This document shows, piece by piece, positions 18,102 to 26,369 of a stretch of 51,467 bases of DNA (the first letter of the stretch is position 1; every line of letters starts with the position of its first letter). The stretch lies in assembly GCA_004796375.1 (NCBI GenBank), contig QZLA01000106.1:1-51467 (forward strand), given 5' to 3'. Source of the stretch: Desulfobacteraceae bacterium (GTDB taxonomy: Bacteria > Desulfobacterota > Desulfobacteria > Desulfobacterales > Desulfobacteraceae). The position numbers were made by a program, and so were the translations under genes. Below the pieces are notes generated by a model. It did not search any database and was not told where the DNA came from. It saw nothing but the letters and a program-made list of their open reading frames with translations.

Positions 18102-18923
18102 ATGTCGTCATTTTTAACGGGAATTCAAAACGAGTTTATCATCACCATCGAGGTGGTTCCTCCTGAAGGTGGGAATCCGGGGCCCCTGCTTAACGAACTT
18201 AAAGCCATATCAACACTTCCTTTTCATGGTTTCAGTATCGCATCCAACCCCATTGCCAAACCCCGGATGTCAGCCATGGTCTTTTCCTACCTGTTACAAA
18301 ACCACACCCGCAAACCCGCCGTACTGCATTGCTGCATCAGGGACCAGAACCGTACCGGAATGCAGGCACTGCTGTGGGGTGCACGGGCGCTGAAGATTGA
18401 TTCGATCCTGGCGATGACAGGCGACCGGGCAAAGGCAGGTGATGTGATCCTGAATGATCCCATGGATGTTTTCGGTCTGATCAGGCTGTCGAGGGATTCA
18501 GGTTTTCATACCGGTGCAGTCCTGGATTTCAGGCCTGAGATCAATGGGCTCAAAGCGGAGGTCAGGCGCCTTGAACAGAAAAAAACAGCCGGCGCCGATT
18601 ACATTGTTACCCAGCCAGTATATGACACGGAAACGGCAATGGCCATCCACCAGGCAGTGAAGCACCTGGAAATTCCTGTAATTATGGGAATTCTTCCCTT
18701 GATTTCTATTCGCCACGCTCGATTTCTACATGAAAAAGTGGCCGGTATTAGTATTCCGGATTATCTTATCGGGCGAATGGAAAAGGCAAAAAGCCCGTTG
18801 AATGAGGGAATTGAACAGGCGAAAGCATTGCTTAACATATCGCGGGAATGGTTTTCCGGTGCCTGCGTTATGCCTCCTTTCAACAAGTTTCATATCCTTT
18901 CCAAAATCCTGGAAGCGCCCTAA
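18102..18923 (+). CDS. Second methylenetetrahydrofolate reductase-family protein, short form
   Basis: The 273-residue protein is a MetF-type TIM barrel: IITIEVVPPEGG at the N-terminus, SIASNPIAKPR, ILAMTGDRAK and GADYIVTQPVYD in the barrel. It lacks the MetV-type cysteine extension of the protein at 9412-10902 and is slightly shorter than typical MetF. An excellent AGGAGGTGG ribosome site precedes the ATG. It may be a second reductase for methionine synthesis or a partner or variant in C1 metabolism; sequence alone does not tell. It stands alone, with 87 bases before and 166 after it. Confidence 0.8.
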   Translation: MSSFLTGIQNEFIITIEVVPPEGGNPGPLLNELKAISTLPFHGFSIASNPIAKPRMSAMVFSYLLQNHTRKPAVLHCCIRDQNRTGMQALLWGARALKIDSILAMTGDRAKAGDVILNDPMDVFGLIRLSRDSGFHTGAVLDFRPEINGLKAEVRRLEQKKTAGADYIVTQPVYDTETAMAIHQAVKHLEIPVIMGILPLISIRHARFLHEKVAGISIPDYLIGRMEKAKSPLNEGIEQAKALLNISREWFSGACVMPPFNKFHILSKILEAP

Positions 18924-19089
18924 ACACTTAAATTTTTGAGGATTCTCGAATTCTTTTGTTCTTGACATATTATAGTTGCTTTTGGTAAAGCCATTGAGTA
19001 TGGTAAGGAATAACAGATTGAGAAGTTCATTAACTTTAAACGTGGGCCTATTAATGCTTTCTTCAAGATAGGCTGTAGGGGAATTAAGT

Positions 19090-19479
19090 ATGAACACGAT
19101 AATAGATGAGGAAAGTGCACAGAAAGTAGAAACGGTTTTACAAAAGTTTATTGATGAATCCGGTGCAACTTATGTGCTGCTGACAGACATGGGAGGCAAT
19201 CTGCTGTTCAAGGTCGGGGAGGAGAACTTTGACGGGGATACGCTGGCCGTGCTTTCTGCCGCAAATTATGCCGCCACCAAAGAGATTGCCACATTGATCA
19301 ATGAAGATAATTTTTCACTACTGTTTCACCGGGGCAATAATGAGAATATTCATTTTGCCAAAATATCCCCGGATGTTTTAATGATCATTCTGTTCAAACC
19401 CTACTTGTCGTTAGGATTACTCAGGCTGAAAATAGAAAGTATTCAAAAAGAAATCACCGAACTTCTTGGAAATGAATAA
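19090..19479 (+). CDS. Roadblock/LC7-family protein, MglB-like
   Basis: The 129-residue protein shows the roadblock/LC7 alpha-beta sandwich pattern: helix QKVETVLQKFIDESGA, strand YVLLTDMGGNLLF, then a helix rich in AANYAATKEIA. Such proteins, named MglB in Myxococcus, act as GTPase-activating and polarity partners of MglA. The next gene encodes an MglA-type GTPase whose ATG overlaps this stop (TAATG), so the pair is translationally coupled. This is the first gene of the probable operon 19090-29922. No strong promoter is seen in the 166-base leader: a TTGACA at 18962 lacks a good -10 at 17 bases. Confidence 0.82.
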   Translation: MNTIIDEESAQKVETVLQKFIDESGATYVLLTDMGGNLLFKVGEENFDGDTLAVLSAANYAATKEIATLINEDNFSLLFHRGNNENIHFAKISPDVLMIILFKPYLSLGLLRLKIESIQKEITELLGNE

Positions 19480-20114
19480 TGGCCATTGTCAATCTAAAAG
19501 AGAAAACCATCCAGGTGAAGATTGTTTACTATGGCCCCGGGCGAAGCGGCAAGACCACGAATCTTGAGTATATTCATAACTGGCTCCAGCAATCGGAAAA
19601 GGAGCAGACCAGTAAATTGATCTCCATTGATACCAAGGGAGATCGTACACTGTTCTTTGATTTTTTTCCTATCAACCTAGGAAAAATTGCCGGATTTGAT
19701 CTCAAGCTTCAACTGTATACCACCCCGGGCCAGGTCAAGTATGAAAGTACCCGCCGGCTGGTTCTCAAGGGTGTGGACGGGGTTGTGTTCGTGGCGGATT
19801 CCCTGGCATCCCGGCAGGATGCCAACAAGGAATCCTTTGACAACCTGATTCAGAACCTGGAGCACCACAACATACCCCTTGATGATATTAAACTCATTTT
19901 TCAGTGGAACAAACGGGACCTGGACTCAAAGATGATTCCTTTAACCGAAGTCCAGGATATGGAAGAGCTGCTGAATTCCGAATTGCAGACACAGTCATTC
20001 AGCTCAAGCGCGGTAACCGGGATGAATGTGCTTAAAACGGTTCGTTTTATTGCCAAGGAAACGGTTCAGAATGTGATCGAAAAAACCGCTTTTAAAGCCA
20101 TGAATATACAGTAG
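19479..20114 (+). CDS. MglA-like small Ras-type GTPase
   Basis: The 211-residue protein has P-loop GPGRSGKT (19-26), switch II TTPGQ (81-85), and NKRD (144-147) for guanine specificity. The TPGQ motif, without the usual DxxG aspartate, and the GPGxSGKTTNLE start are hallmarks of the MglA subfamily. MglA switches between GTP and GDP forms to set the leading pole and drive type IV pilus or gliding machinery. It is coupled to the roadblock gene upstream and lies seven or more genes before a PilB-family motor in the same direction. The length is slightly above Myxococcus MglA. Confidence 0.88.
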   Translation: MAIVNLKEKTIQVKIVYYGPGRSGKTTNLEYIHNWLQQSEKEQTSKLISIDTKGDRTLFFDFFPINLGKIAGFDLKLQLYTTPGQVKYESTRRLVLKGVDGVVFVADSLASRQDANKESFDNLIQNLEHHNIPLDDIKLIFQWNKRDLDSKMIPLTEVQDMEELLNSELQTQSFSSSAVTGMNVLKTVRFIAKETVQNVIEKTAFKAMNIQ

Positions 20115-20129
20115 CGCGGCAGGAGAACC

Positions 20130-20975
20130 ATGGACTATAAGACACTGAAAAGCGTATTGGCCCCCTGTATATCAGATCACGCACAGGAGCTGGAAGCTGC
20201 AAGGAAAACCGTTGAAGCACAGAGGACCCAGGGGCCGTTTGATAAGCGTGTGGTGACCGTGCTCAATAATCTGTTGAAGACACTGGAGGTATCCGAGTCC
20301 TTTAAACGGATCATCCGCAATATCCTGGCTCAGGAAGAATATTTTTGCGATACATCGGTCCATCATACCAGCAAGGCCCAGCAGCTTAAACAGATTCTTG
20401 ATGACAACGGATTCCTTGAGAATAACAAGCAGTACAATTTAAGCACACTTCAGACCTATGTAGAAAATATTCTGACCAAACAGCTGCTTGAAATTAATAT
20501 TAAAATCGAAGAGAATCAGAGAATACTTCACAATATCGAAGCGTCAAAACCATCAGGCGGACCCAAGGCTCCTGTCAAGCCAAGGTATACCAAATACCTG
20601 TTCATTGAAAATGAACGGGTTAAATACACCATCAGGTATGCCAGTATTGTAGAAATTCTCAAAATCGGCAAAGGGGTGGCTGAGAAAAATCTAACCAGCA
20701 AGGCGGTACCCTACTCAAAGGTATCGGGTATGAACCGGCGCAACGTCATGAAGCGGGTGACGGATTACAAGATCCAGAAAAATCAGCCGCTGAACAATTA
20801 CAACCTGACATTGCCCAACACCGTAGAGAAGATGTTCGCAGTAATCACCAGAAGGGACAGCTATTTGAATATCTTTTTTGTGGACAACATCTTGTACACT
20901 GACCCGGTGGAAGCACAGGATATGGGTGGATACGCCAAAACCTTTGAAGGGAACTACAAGACCATAGAGGTGTAA
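20130..20975 (+). CDS. Conserved-looking protein of unknown function in the Mgl/PilB operon
   Basis: The 281-residue soluble protein has no family I recognise. Residues 1-150 are mostly helical, with a likely coiled-coil near 110-150. A Pro-rich hinge (KPSGGPKAPVKPRYTKY) leads to a mixed alpha/beta C-terminal half (160-281) containing ENERVKYTIRYASIVEI and a hydrophobic core with LNIFFVDNILY. There is no signal peptide or membrane helix. AGGAGA precedes the ATG; gaps to neighbours are 15 and 3 bases. Its place directly after the MglBA pair suggests an effector or adaptor of the GTPase, which is inference only. Confidence 0.65.
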   Translation: MDYKTLKSVLAPCISDHAQELEAARKTVEAQRTQGPFDKRVVTVLNNLLKTLEVSESFKRIIRNILAQEEYFCDTSVHHTSKAQQLKQILDDNGFLENNKQYNLSTLQTYVENILTKQLLEINIKIEENQRILHNIEASKPSGGPKAPVKPRYTKYLFIENERVKYTIRYASIVEILKIGKGVAEKNLTSKAVPYSKVSGMNRRNVMKRVTDYKIQKNQPLNNYNLTLPNTVEKMFAVITRRDSYLNIFFVDNILYTDPVEAQDMGGYAKTFEGNYKTIEV

Positions 20976-20978
20976 CAT

Positions 20979-21542
20979 ATGTTTGCCGGAAGCCTGAAGA
21001 CATTTTCTCTGACCAGCCTGATGCAGATTTGCAACAACGACAGCCGGAACGGTGCGGTAGAATTCATCAATAACGGTTCTGTTTACGGTAAAATCGGTTT
21101 TGAGAACGGTAACGTCGTCTACGGCGAGTACCTCGGAAGCCGTGGTGTCGATTCAGTCAAGCAGATATCTCTTCTTCAGGAGCTTGATTTCAAATTCAAC
21201 GAACGGATTCTCCTGCCTGAAAAAAATATTGAGACCGACATTAATTTTTTATTGATCGACTGTTCACGTTATATCGATGAGTCTAAAGAGTATTTAGGTA
21301 AAATCCGGGCGATGTTTGACCGGAAGTATGAAATCAGCCAGGCTCATTTTTATGAATACCGCCACATGTATTTTAAATCTCCGGAACTTTTCGATATCAG
21401 ATACCTGGAGTTCTATGATGAAGATGATTTCATAGTGATCTATCTGGATAAAAATATCAATGCCAGAATCGAGTTGGTGTTTCGGAAGAAAATACTTACG
21501 GATGACCTGATCCTGTTTATGGAAAGCAAGGAAGTTTTTTAA
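20979..21542 (+). CDS. DUF4388 (PATAN-type) protein
   Basis: The 187-residue protein starts with the DUF4388 pattern: FAGSLKTFSLTSLMQICNN, then GAVEF and KIGFENGNVVYGEY. DUF4388 corresponds to the PATAN domain, which in cyanobacteria occurs in response regulators that bind the type IV pilus extension motor PilB1. The C-terminal ~100 residues are a second, unrecognised alpha/beta part. No receiver domain is attached. Its stop overlaps the next start as TAATG. Co-occurrence with a PilB-family ATPase in this operon fits a role in motor control. Confidence 0.75.
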   Translation: MFAGSLKTFSLTSLMQICNNDSRNGAVEFINNGSVYGKIGFENGNVVYGEYLGSRGVDSVKQISLLQELDFKFNERILLPEKNIETDINFLLIDCSRYIDESKEYLGKIRAMFDRKYEISQAHFYEYRHMYFKSPELFDIRYLEFYDEDDFIVIYLDKNINARIELVFRKKILTDDLILFMESKEVF

Positions 21543-22456
21543 TGATACCCAAGTTTGACGCGTATTATACCAACCTTCACTCCAGTTTTATAGTGTTTGA
21601 GAAGTATCTGGAGTTTTTGAAAAATGAATTTTTGAACGGGTATATTCTTATTGAGGGAAATAATAAAAGAAATTTCATGTTCATGTATGAAGGAGAGGGC
21701 CAAGCCTGTCTGATTGCCGAAAAGTCAGGGTATAAAAAAACCAATCCGGTTCATTTCAGCGCTGCCCTGACACCGGATGCATTTATCTCCGCTTACCGAT
21801 GCGGGCATCAGCAGGTTGATTTCTTCTCCAACGCACACACGGCAAAAATGGTCTACAACAACCTGTCCTCGGATATCATCAACCCGGCCAAGCTGATCGA
21901 CCGCTGCTGTACCGATAATTTCACGGGTTACATCGAGGCCGGGAACGGACCGGAATCGAAGCGGATGTACATCTACTTTCATAACGGCGGCATATTGGGT
22001 ACCATGAACATCAGCGATAATGAAGGGGTGTTTGAAAGCAATACCAAGGAGTCGACCATTCAGGATAAAATTCTGAACACCAGCATCAACCTGTTCAAAC
22101 TCTCCAAGGATATCAGGGATACCCAAAAGGATCGTGAGCAGTTGATTCTGTGCTATGAGCAGATTTTTCAAATGCTTGAGGACCGGGCAGCCGGAAAGGA
22201 TTTTTCCTCCATCTGGCGAAAGTGTGCCCTGGATCTGAGTGACACCTTTGTATTCCTGGACCCCTTTGCCGGGGAATTCAATTATAAATACCGTCAGATC
22301 GATATCTGGGAGAAGATCAATATCAAGACGGCCATTCATGGCATCGACAAGCTGGTTGGCATGATTGCAAAACAACTGGCTGTTCCGGAGGGTGATATCA
22401 AGGCCGTTAAAAATAACCATATAGAAATATTGGCGGATTATGAAATCAGACACTAA
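21542..22456 (+). CDS. Protein with probable second PATAN-like module
   Basis: The 304-residue protein has no clear family over its full length. Residues about 118-150 read NFTGYIEAGNG ... MYIYFHNGGILG, which resembles the DUF4388/PATAN core (a small gly-rich strand followed by a strand and G-G turn). The first ~115 residues repeat a similar theme (GYILIEGNNKRNFMFMYEGEG), so two modules in tandem are possible. Residues 165-304 are mostly helical. The ATG overlaps the upstream stop and the stop overlaps the next start by 17 bases. Confidence 0.6.
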   Translation: MIPKFDAYYTNLHSSFIVFEKYLEFLKNEFLNGYILIEGNNKRNFMFMYEGEGQACLIAEKSGYKKTNPVHFSAALTPDAFISAYRCGHQQVDFFSNAHTAKMVYNNLSSDIINPAKLIDRCCTDNFTGYIEAGNGPESKRMYIYFHNGGILGTMNISDNEGVFESNTKESTIQDKILNTSINLFKLSKDIRDTQKDREQLILCYEQIFQMLEDRAAGKDFSSIWRKCALDLSDTFVFLDPFAGEFNYKYRQIDIWEKINIKTAIHGIDKLVGMIAKQLAVPEGDIKAVKNNHIEILADYEIRH

Positions 22457-22802
22457 AAAGGATCCGGGTCAAGTTTTTGTTGAAGAGAACCACTTTGTCA
22501 AACATGTGGTGATTCATGCAAAAAGCAGGACCGCTTTTTTTCCGGATCCTGAACCGGACAGAAAGCAGTTTTTTGAACAGGTGGTGGAGGAGCAGAAAAA
22601 TGCAGGCCAAAGTACCCAGCTTTTCTGGATTTCACCGACAAGCTATGTCTATATTTGTAAAAAAGCCAAATCGATCTACATTTGTGAATGTACGAATGAT
22701 GTCAGCATATCACAGGTAAAAATGGAGTTTGATGCGTTCATTGAGGATTCACAGAAGCAGGGGAAATTTCCCAAATTCATAACATCACTTTTCGATCGCT
22801 AG
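22440..22802 (+). CDS. Small protein of unknown function in the Mgl/PilB operon
   Basis: This 120-residue soluble protein begins at an ATG inside the end of the preceding gene (17-base overlap). It has alternating hydrophobic strands (TQLFWISPTSYVYICKKAKSI then YICECTND) and a C-terminal helix (VKMEFDAFIED), suggesting a small alpha/beta fold. I recognise no domain. Coupled translation argues that it is a real gene and a partner of the neighbouring proteins. Confidence 0.6.
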   Translation: MKSDTKKDPGQVFVEENHFVKHVVIHAKSRTAFFPDPEPDRKQFFEQVVEEQKNAGQSTQLFWISPTSYVYICKKAKSIYICECTNDVSISQVKMEFDAFIEDSQKQGKFPKFITSLFDR

Positions 22803-22815
22803 GGAGGGACATTAT

Positions 22816-23265
22816 ATGGCTAAACAATCTATCGAACTGCTGCCGGTCAAGGAACCCATCACACTGACCCCTTCAGAGTGGCACGTGATTGCCATGTTCT
22901 ACAAGTACCCTGATATGGACAAGCTCAAGGCCAAGTTCAATGTCAATACGGATCAACTCAATGCTGTTCTCGGAAAACTTCAAGCCAAAAAAGCCATTAA
23001 AGTGATCGAGGACGAATCCTCTGCCTCAGTTGAAATACCGTCATTTTTCTGGGAAAGGATAGAAAAGGAGCTGTCCAAATCCATCGGTCCCATTGCATCG
23101 CTGGTCCTGGATGATAAAGTGGAAGAGTTCAACAAAACCAAGGAGAACTTTCCGCATAAAATGCTTTACAGCCTTGTGGAAAAGGTAGCCACGGAGATCA
23201 ATTCACAAGCTGAACGGAGCCAATTTCAAAAAACAATGCTGGAACTCATAAAACAATATTTATAG
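22816..23265 (+). CDS. Winged-helix-like protein of unknown function in the Mgl/PilB operon
   Basis: The 149-residue protein has a two-part layout. Residues 15-80 (TPSEWHVIAMF ... NTDQLNAVLGKLQAKKAIKVIED) look like a winged-helix reader with the usual 'cut into two groups and test the second helix' pattern. Residues 85-149 form a helical unit (WERIEKELSKSIGPIASLVL) of a kind often seen at the end of bacterial Mgl/PATAN and GAF proteins. It carries no membrane segment. AGGGAGG precedes the ATG. DNA binding is not implied, since the fold is also used for protein contacts. Confidence 0.6.
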   Translation: MAKQSIELLPVKEPITLTPSEWHVIAMFYKYPDMDKLKAKFNVNTDQLNAVLGKLQAKKAIKVIEDESSASVEIPSFFWERIEKELSKSIGPIASLVLDDKVEEFNKTKENFPHKMLYSLVEKVATEINSQAERSQFQKTMLELIKQYL

Positions 23266-23277
23266 TTGGAGATAGTA

Positions 23278-24114
23278 ATGAAGATTAGAGACAAAATCAT
23301 ACTTGCCTTTGTTTGTTTCTCAGTTATTCCTCTGGTGCTTGCAGGGATTGCGGGATTCTACAGCATCAACAAGATCAGCAGCATTGCCATCGGTGTGACC
23401 AGTGATTCGCTCAGGCAGCAATCGGAAGTTTCCGTGGACCAGCAGGTGAAAAAGATTTCCAGTTCCGTTTCCATGTATGCCAACAAGGTGAAAAAAAAGG
23501 GAGACTACAAGCCGCTGCAGTACAACCCGGAGTTCATTAACCTGATCATCCAGGTGATCGGTTCTTCGGGTTACACCTTTCTGGTCAGCCTTGAAGAGGG
23601 TCAGAACAAGGTGTTCATGCACCCCAATCCCCGGTTTTTAAGCAAGGATGTCAGTGCTTTGGGTATCAAGGGGCTCAACAAAATTGTCAGCAAGGTGGTT
23701 AAAACCAAGAAGGATTACAAGGGAACCGTGGGTAAACAGTATCTTTTTGTTCATGAGGTCCATCACAATCTCCCCTTTTATATGGTTGCCGTAGTGCCCA
23801 ATTCAGACATTGACCAGCCCATTAAAAAACTAAAATCAGAAATTGATAAAACCAAAAAGCAGTTCATGGTCCAGAACTGGACCTTTGGCCTGGTGCTGAC
23901 CGCGCTGGCACTTGTTTTTGCCATGGTGTTCGGTATCCGGTTTGTCCGGCCGATTTCCCTTTTGACCGGTGTGGCCGAGAAAATCAGTATGGGGGATCTG
24001 AAGACCTCCATTGATATTGACAGCCAGGATGAGGTTGGCGAACTGGCAAACGCCCTGAGGCGGATGCAGGCCAGCCTGCTCAAGGCGGTGCAGCGCCTGC
24101 AAAGAAGGAAATAA
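23278..24114 (+). CDS. Cache-like membrane receptor ending at HAMP, no output domain
   Basis: The 278-residue protein has TM1 at about 8-28, a periplasmic domain of about 170 residues, TM2 at about 200-222 and a HAMP domain (RPISLLTGVAEKISMGDL) to the end. The periplasmic part contains GYTFLVS followed by FMHPNPR, the pattern of single-Cache ligand-binding domains. It stops after HAMP with no kinase, methyl-accepting or GGDEF module, so its signal must pass to another protein. The ATG at 23278 is chosen because TTGGAGA lies just before it; an in-frame TTG at 23266 is inside that site. A second receptor of this build closes the operon. Confidence 0.8.
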   Translation: MKIRDKIILAFVCFSVIPLVLAGIAGFYSINKISSIAIGVTSDSLRQQSEVSVDQQVKKISSSVSMYANKVKKKGDYKPLQYNPEFINLIIQVIGSSGYTFLVSLEEGQNKVFMHPNPRFLSKDVSALGIKGLNKIVSKVVKTKKDYKGTVGKQYLFVHEVHHNLPFYMVAVVPNSDIDQPIKKLKSEIDKTKKQFMVQNWTFGLVLTALALVFAMVFGIRFVRPISLLTGVAEKISMGDLKTSIDIDSQDEVGELANALRRMQASLLKAVQRLQRRK

Positions 24115-24116
24115 GC

Positions 24117-24620
24117 ATGGGGTTTTTCAATAAAAATCTCGTTTTGTCTGTCCTTTTAGCCGTTCTGTGGTTTTCTTCGCAAATGGTATGGGCACAGGAG
24201 TTCCTCTATTTTTCCGACCCGGGGTTTGGCAAGTTTGGAAAATCTGAATACCCGAATACACTTTTTTCTCATGATCTGCACGCAACGGCCTATCAGATCG
24301 AGTGCAAATCATGTCACCATATATATGCCAGCGGTAAGAACATCTGGGAGGAGGATATGCATACCCAGATGTGTTCCGACTGCCATGGAGACAGCAAAGC
24401 CGAGTTGGTAAATGCCTATCACATGAACTGCTGGGGCTGCCACAAGAAAATTCAGCAGGAGTATTACCAGGCAGACACACCCACATCCGACTGCAGTGCA
24501 TGCCACGTTGCGGAAAATGATCAGGAAGCAGAGCAGGCAAGAATCATTGAAAAAACCAAAAAAACAGACAAAACGCTTTTAAAGGTCATCAAAATGATGA
24601 AGACCAAAGCATTTTACTAA
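24117..24620 (+). CDS. Periplasmic tetraheme cytochrome c, class III type
   Basis: The 167-residue protein has a signal peptide (about 1-26, ending MVWA). It carries four CxxCH heme sites at residues 63-67, 86-90, 105-109 and 126-130, with extra histidines (52, 55, 68, 82, 102) available as sixth ligands. Four hemes in ~80 residues with FSHDLH upstream fit the cytochrome c3-like class. Its gene lies 2 bases after the HAMP receptor and 18 before the acidic protein, so it is clearly part of the Mgl/PilB operon. An electron-carrier gene inside a motility-control operon suggests redox sensing or electron delivery at the cell surface; this is inference. Confidence 0.88.
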   Translation: MGFFNKNLVLSVLLAVLWFSSQMVWAQEFLYFSDPGFGKFGKSEYPNTLFSHDLHATAYQIECKSCHHIYASGKNIWEEDMHTQMCSDCHGDSKAELVNAYHMNCWGCHKKIQQEYYQADTPTSDCSACHVAENDQEAEQARIIEKTKKTDKTLLKVIKMMKTKAFY

Positions 24621-24638
24621 AAAGAGTAGGTGATTAAT

Positions 24639-26363
24639 ATGGCTGATACGATCGATGTTGACAAGTTGAAAAATGACGCTTTTGATGCAATTGATGCATT
24701 ATTCAGTGACGACGCTGACCAGGAGGAAACACCATTAGAAGAAGAGGAAGTTTTTCAAGAAGTAGCCGAGGCCGAGGAGCCGCAGTCACCCGATGACTTT
24801 GAAATGCTTGAAGAGTTCTCCCTGGCACTGGATTGGGAATACTCGGATAAAGAGGTGAACCGCTTTCTGGAGTACCTGGATAATATTACACAGAAAAACA
24901 CGGACAAGTATAACCAGGCCCTGGTTAAAATGCTCAAAAGCATTGTTAGTTACCTGCAAAAAGCCAAGAATAAGGCGTTTCCCCAGACGTTATCAGTGAT
25001 GTCATCGGTGATTGAAACCCTGAGAAAGGTCAATCAGCCGGATTTCGACAAGTCCATGGTCAAATCAGAGGTCAGTGCCGCTTATCAGAAAGTGGTGATC
25101 TTAAAGCAGAAGATTGCAGAATATAATGAGGAGCTGAAAAAGCATTCGGCTGAACCTGAGGTGGTCGCGCCGGAAGAGGAGCCGGCCGCTGTGGCTGAGC
25201 CCGAGCCGGAACCCGAAGAAGAGGTGGTTGAAACCATCTTCAGTCATGACCTGATTGAAGACGATGACACGGATGAGCCGGCACCGGAGGACATTTTTTC
25301 AGAACCTGAGGCGGACACGTCTGAAACCGAAGCGGATGATTCAGCATTTGCCATCTTTGAGGAACCTGCTGAGGAAACAGCGGTACCAGCCGAGCCGGAA
25401 ATTGCGCCACCGGCAGCACTCGAAACAGATCCGGGTATGGGTTCCCGCCTGAACCTGCTTGAAGAACGGGTGGCATATCTGGAAGATCAGAATAATAAGC
25501 TCAAACGGTTGATCATTGACCAGCAGCAGGGGACAAGCGCCCCGGATGCTTTCGAATCAGGCCTTAAAAGCGACGAACCCGCCTCGGAATTTGACATGGA
25601 TGCATTTGCCAGTGAAGAGGATGCATTTTCTCCTGTAGCCGATCCGGTAACCGTTGATATAGACGATATTTCATATGACACGGTACCTGCCGAAGAGATT
25701 GATTCATCAGAAGGGGCTTTTGAAGCGGATGATCAGGTGTTTGACACGCCTTCAGACACCTTTGTGACGCCTGATGAGGACTTTGATGTGTCGGAAGAGG
25801 ATTTTGGCGATGCAGATGATATGTTTGAGCCTGCTGAAGATGCGTTTGCACCCCAACCCGATTTTGGTGAAGACATGGCCATGCCCATGACTGAAGAAGA
25901 GGGGGGAGAGCCAGGGGAGAAAGAGGATTTCATCGAATATGTCCGTTTCTTCAAACTCAACCAGCAGGTGATTGCACTTCCCAATGATATGATCAGTAAC
26001 GTCTATAAACTGCCGTCAGGCATAAAAAAGAAAATCGCCACCCTTGAAACGATCACCCTCAAGGATTTGTCATCTGCGTTCCAGAAGCTGTCCAAGAATA
26101 TGAGGGGCACCCTGCAGGGTGTGCCCAATAATGAACTCAAAGCCATGTCAGCTGAAGTTCGGATTATCAATTCCGATACCCAGAAGTACGGTTTTGGTGT
26201 TTTGTGCTCCAGCAGCGATACCCACGTCCTCATACCGGTCAGTGACAAACACAAAACCAAACTGACCCTGGCCAGCGGCATGGAAAGATCGGAAAATGAG
26301 TACTCAGACTATACTATTAACATCGAGGATTTGGGAACCATTCCATTGGTTATTCCCTTTTAG
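24639..26363 (+). CDS. Large acidic scaffold-like protein with possible CheW-like C-terminus
   Basis: The 574-residue protein has four parts. Residues 55-175 are helical (YSDKEVNRFLEYLDNI). Residues 175-265 and 297-427 are very acidic, low-complexity linkers rich in Glu, Asp, Pro and Ala. Residues 268-296 form a short coiled-coil (LNLLEERVAYLEDQNNKL). Residues 430-574 form a folded domain beginning EYVRFFKLNQQVIALPNDMI, which recalls the first strands of CheW domains but is too diverged to call firmly. No membrane segment is seen. The ATG at 24639 has AGGTGA upstream; a GTG at 24630 is less likely. Clustering with an ATPase and receptors suggests a scaffold. Confidence 0.65.
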   Translation: MADTIDVDKLKNDAFDAIDALFSDDADQEETPLEEEEVFQEVAEAEEPQSPDDFEMLEEFSLALDWEYSDKEVNRFLEYLDNITQKNTDKYNQALVKMLKSIVSYLQKAKNKAFPQTLSVMSSVIETLRKVNQPDFDKSMVKSEVSAAYQKVVILKQKIAEYNEELKKHSAEPEVVAPEEEPAAVAEPEPEPEEEVVETIFSHDLIEDDDTDEPAPEDIFSEPEADTSETEADDSAFAIFEEPAEETAVPAEPEIAPPAALETDPGMGSRLNLLEERVAYLEDQNNKLKRLIIDQQQGTSAPDAFESGLKSDEPASEFDMDAFASEEDAFSPVADPVTVDIDDISYDTVPAEEIDSSEGAFEADDQVFDTPSDTFVTPDEDFDVSEEDFGDADDMFEPAEDAFAPQPDFGEDMAMPMTEEEGGEPGEKEDFIEYVRFFKLNQQVIALPNDMISNVYKLPSGIKKKIATLETITLKDLSSAFQKLSKNMRGTLQGVPNNELKAMSAEVRIINSDTQKYGFGVLCSSSDTHVLIPVSDKHKTKLTLASGMERSENEYSDYTINIEDLGTIPLVIPF

Positions 26364-26369
26364 TGAGAT

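Noticed and set aside
18962-18990. TTGACA upstream of the Mgl/PilB operon
   Set aside because: At 17 bases the -10 would be GTAAAG, too poor to call as a promoter; the operon promoter stays unidentified.
21725-22453. 242-codon minus-strand frame opposite the 304-aa operon gene
   Set aside because: The plus-strand gene is coupled to both neighbours by overlaps, and the minus frame has no neighbours or family.
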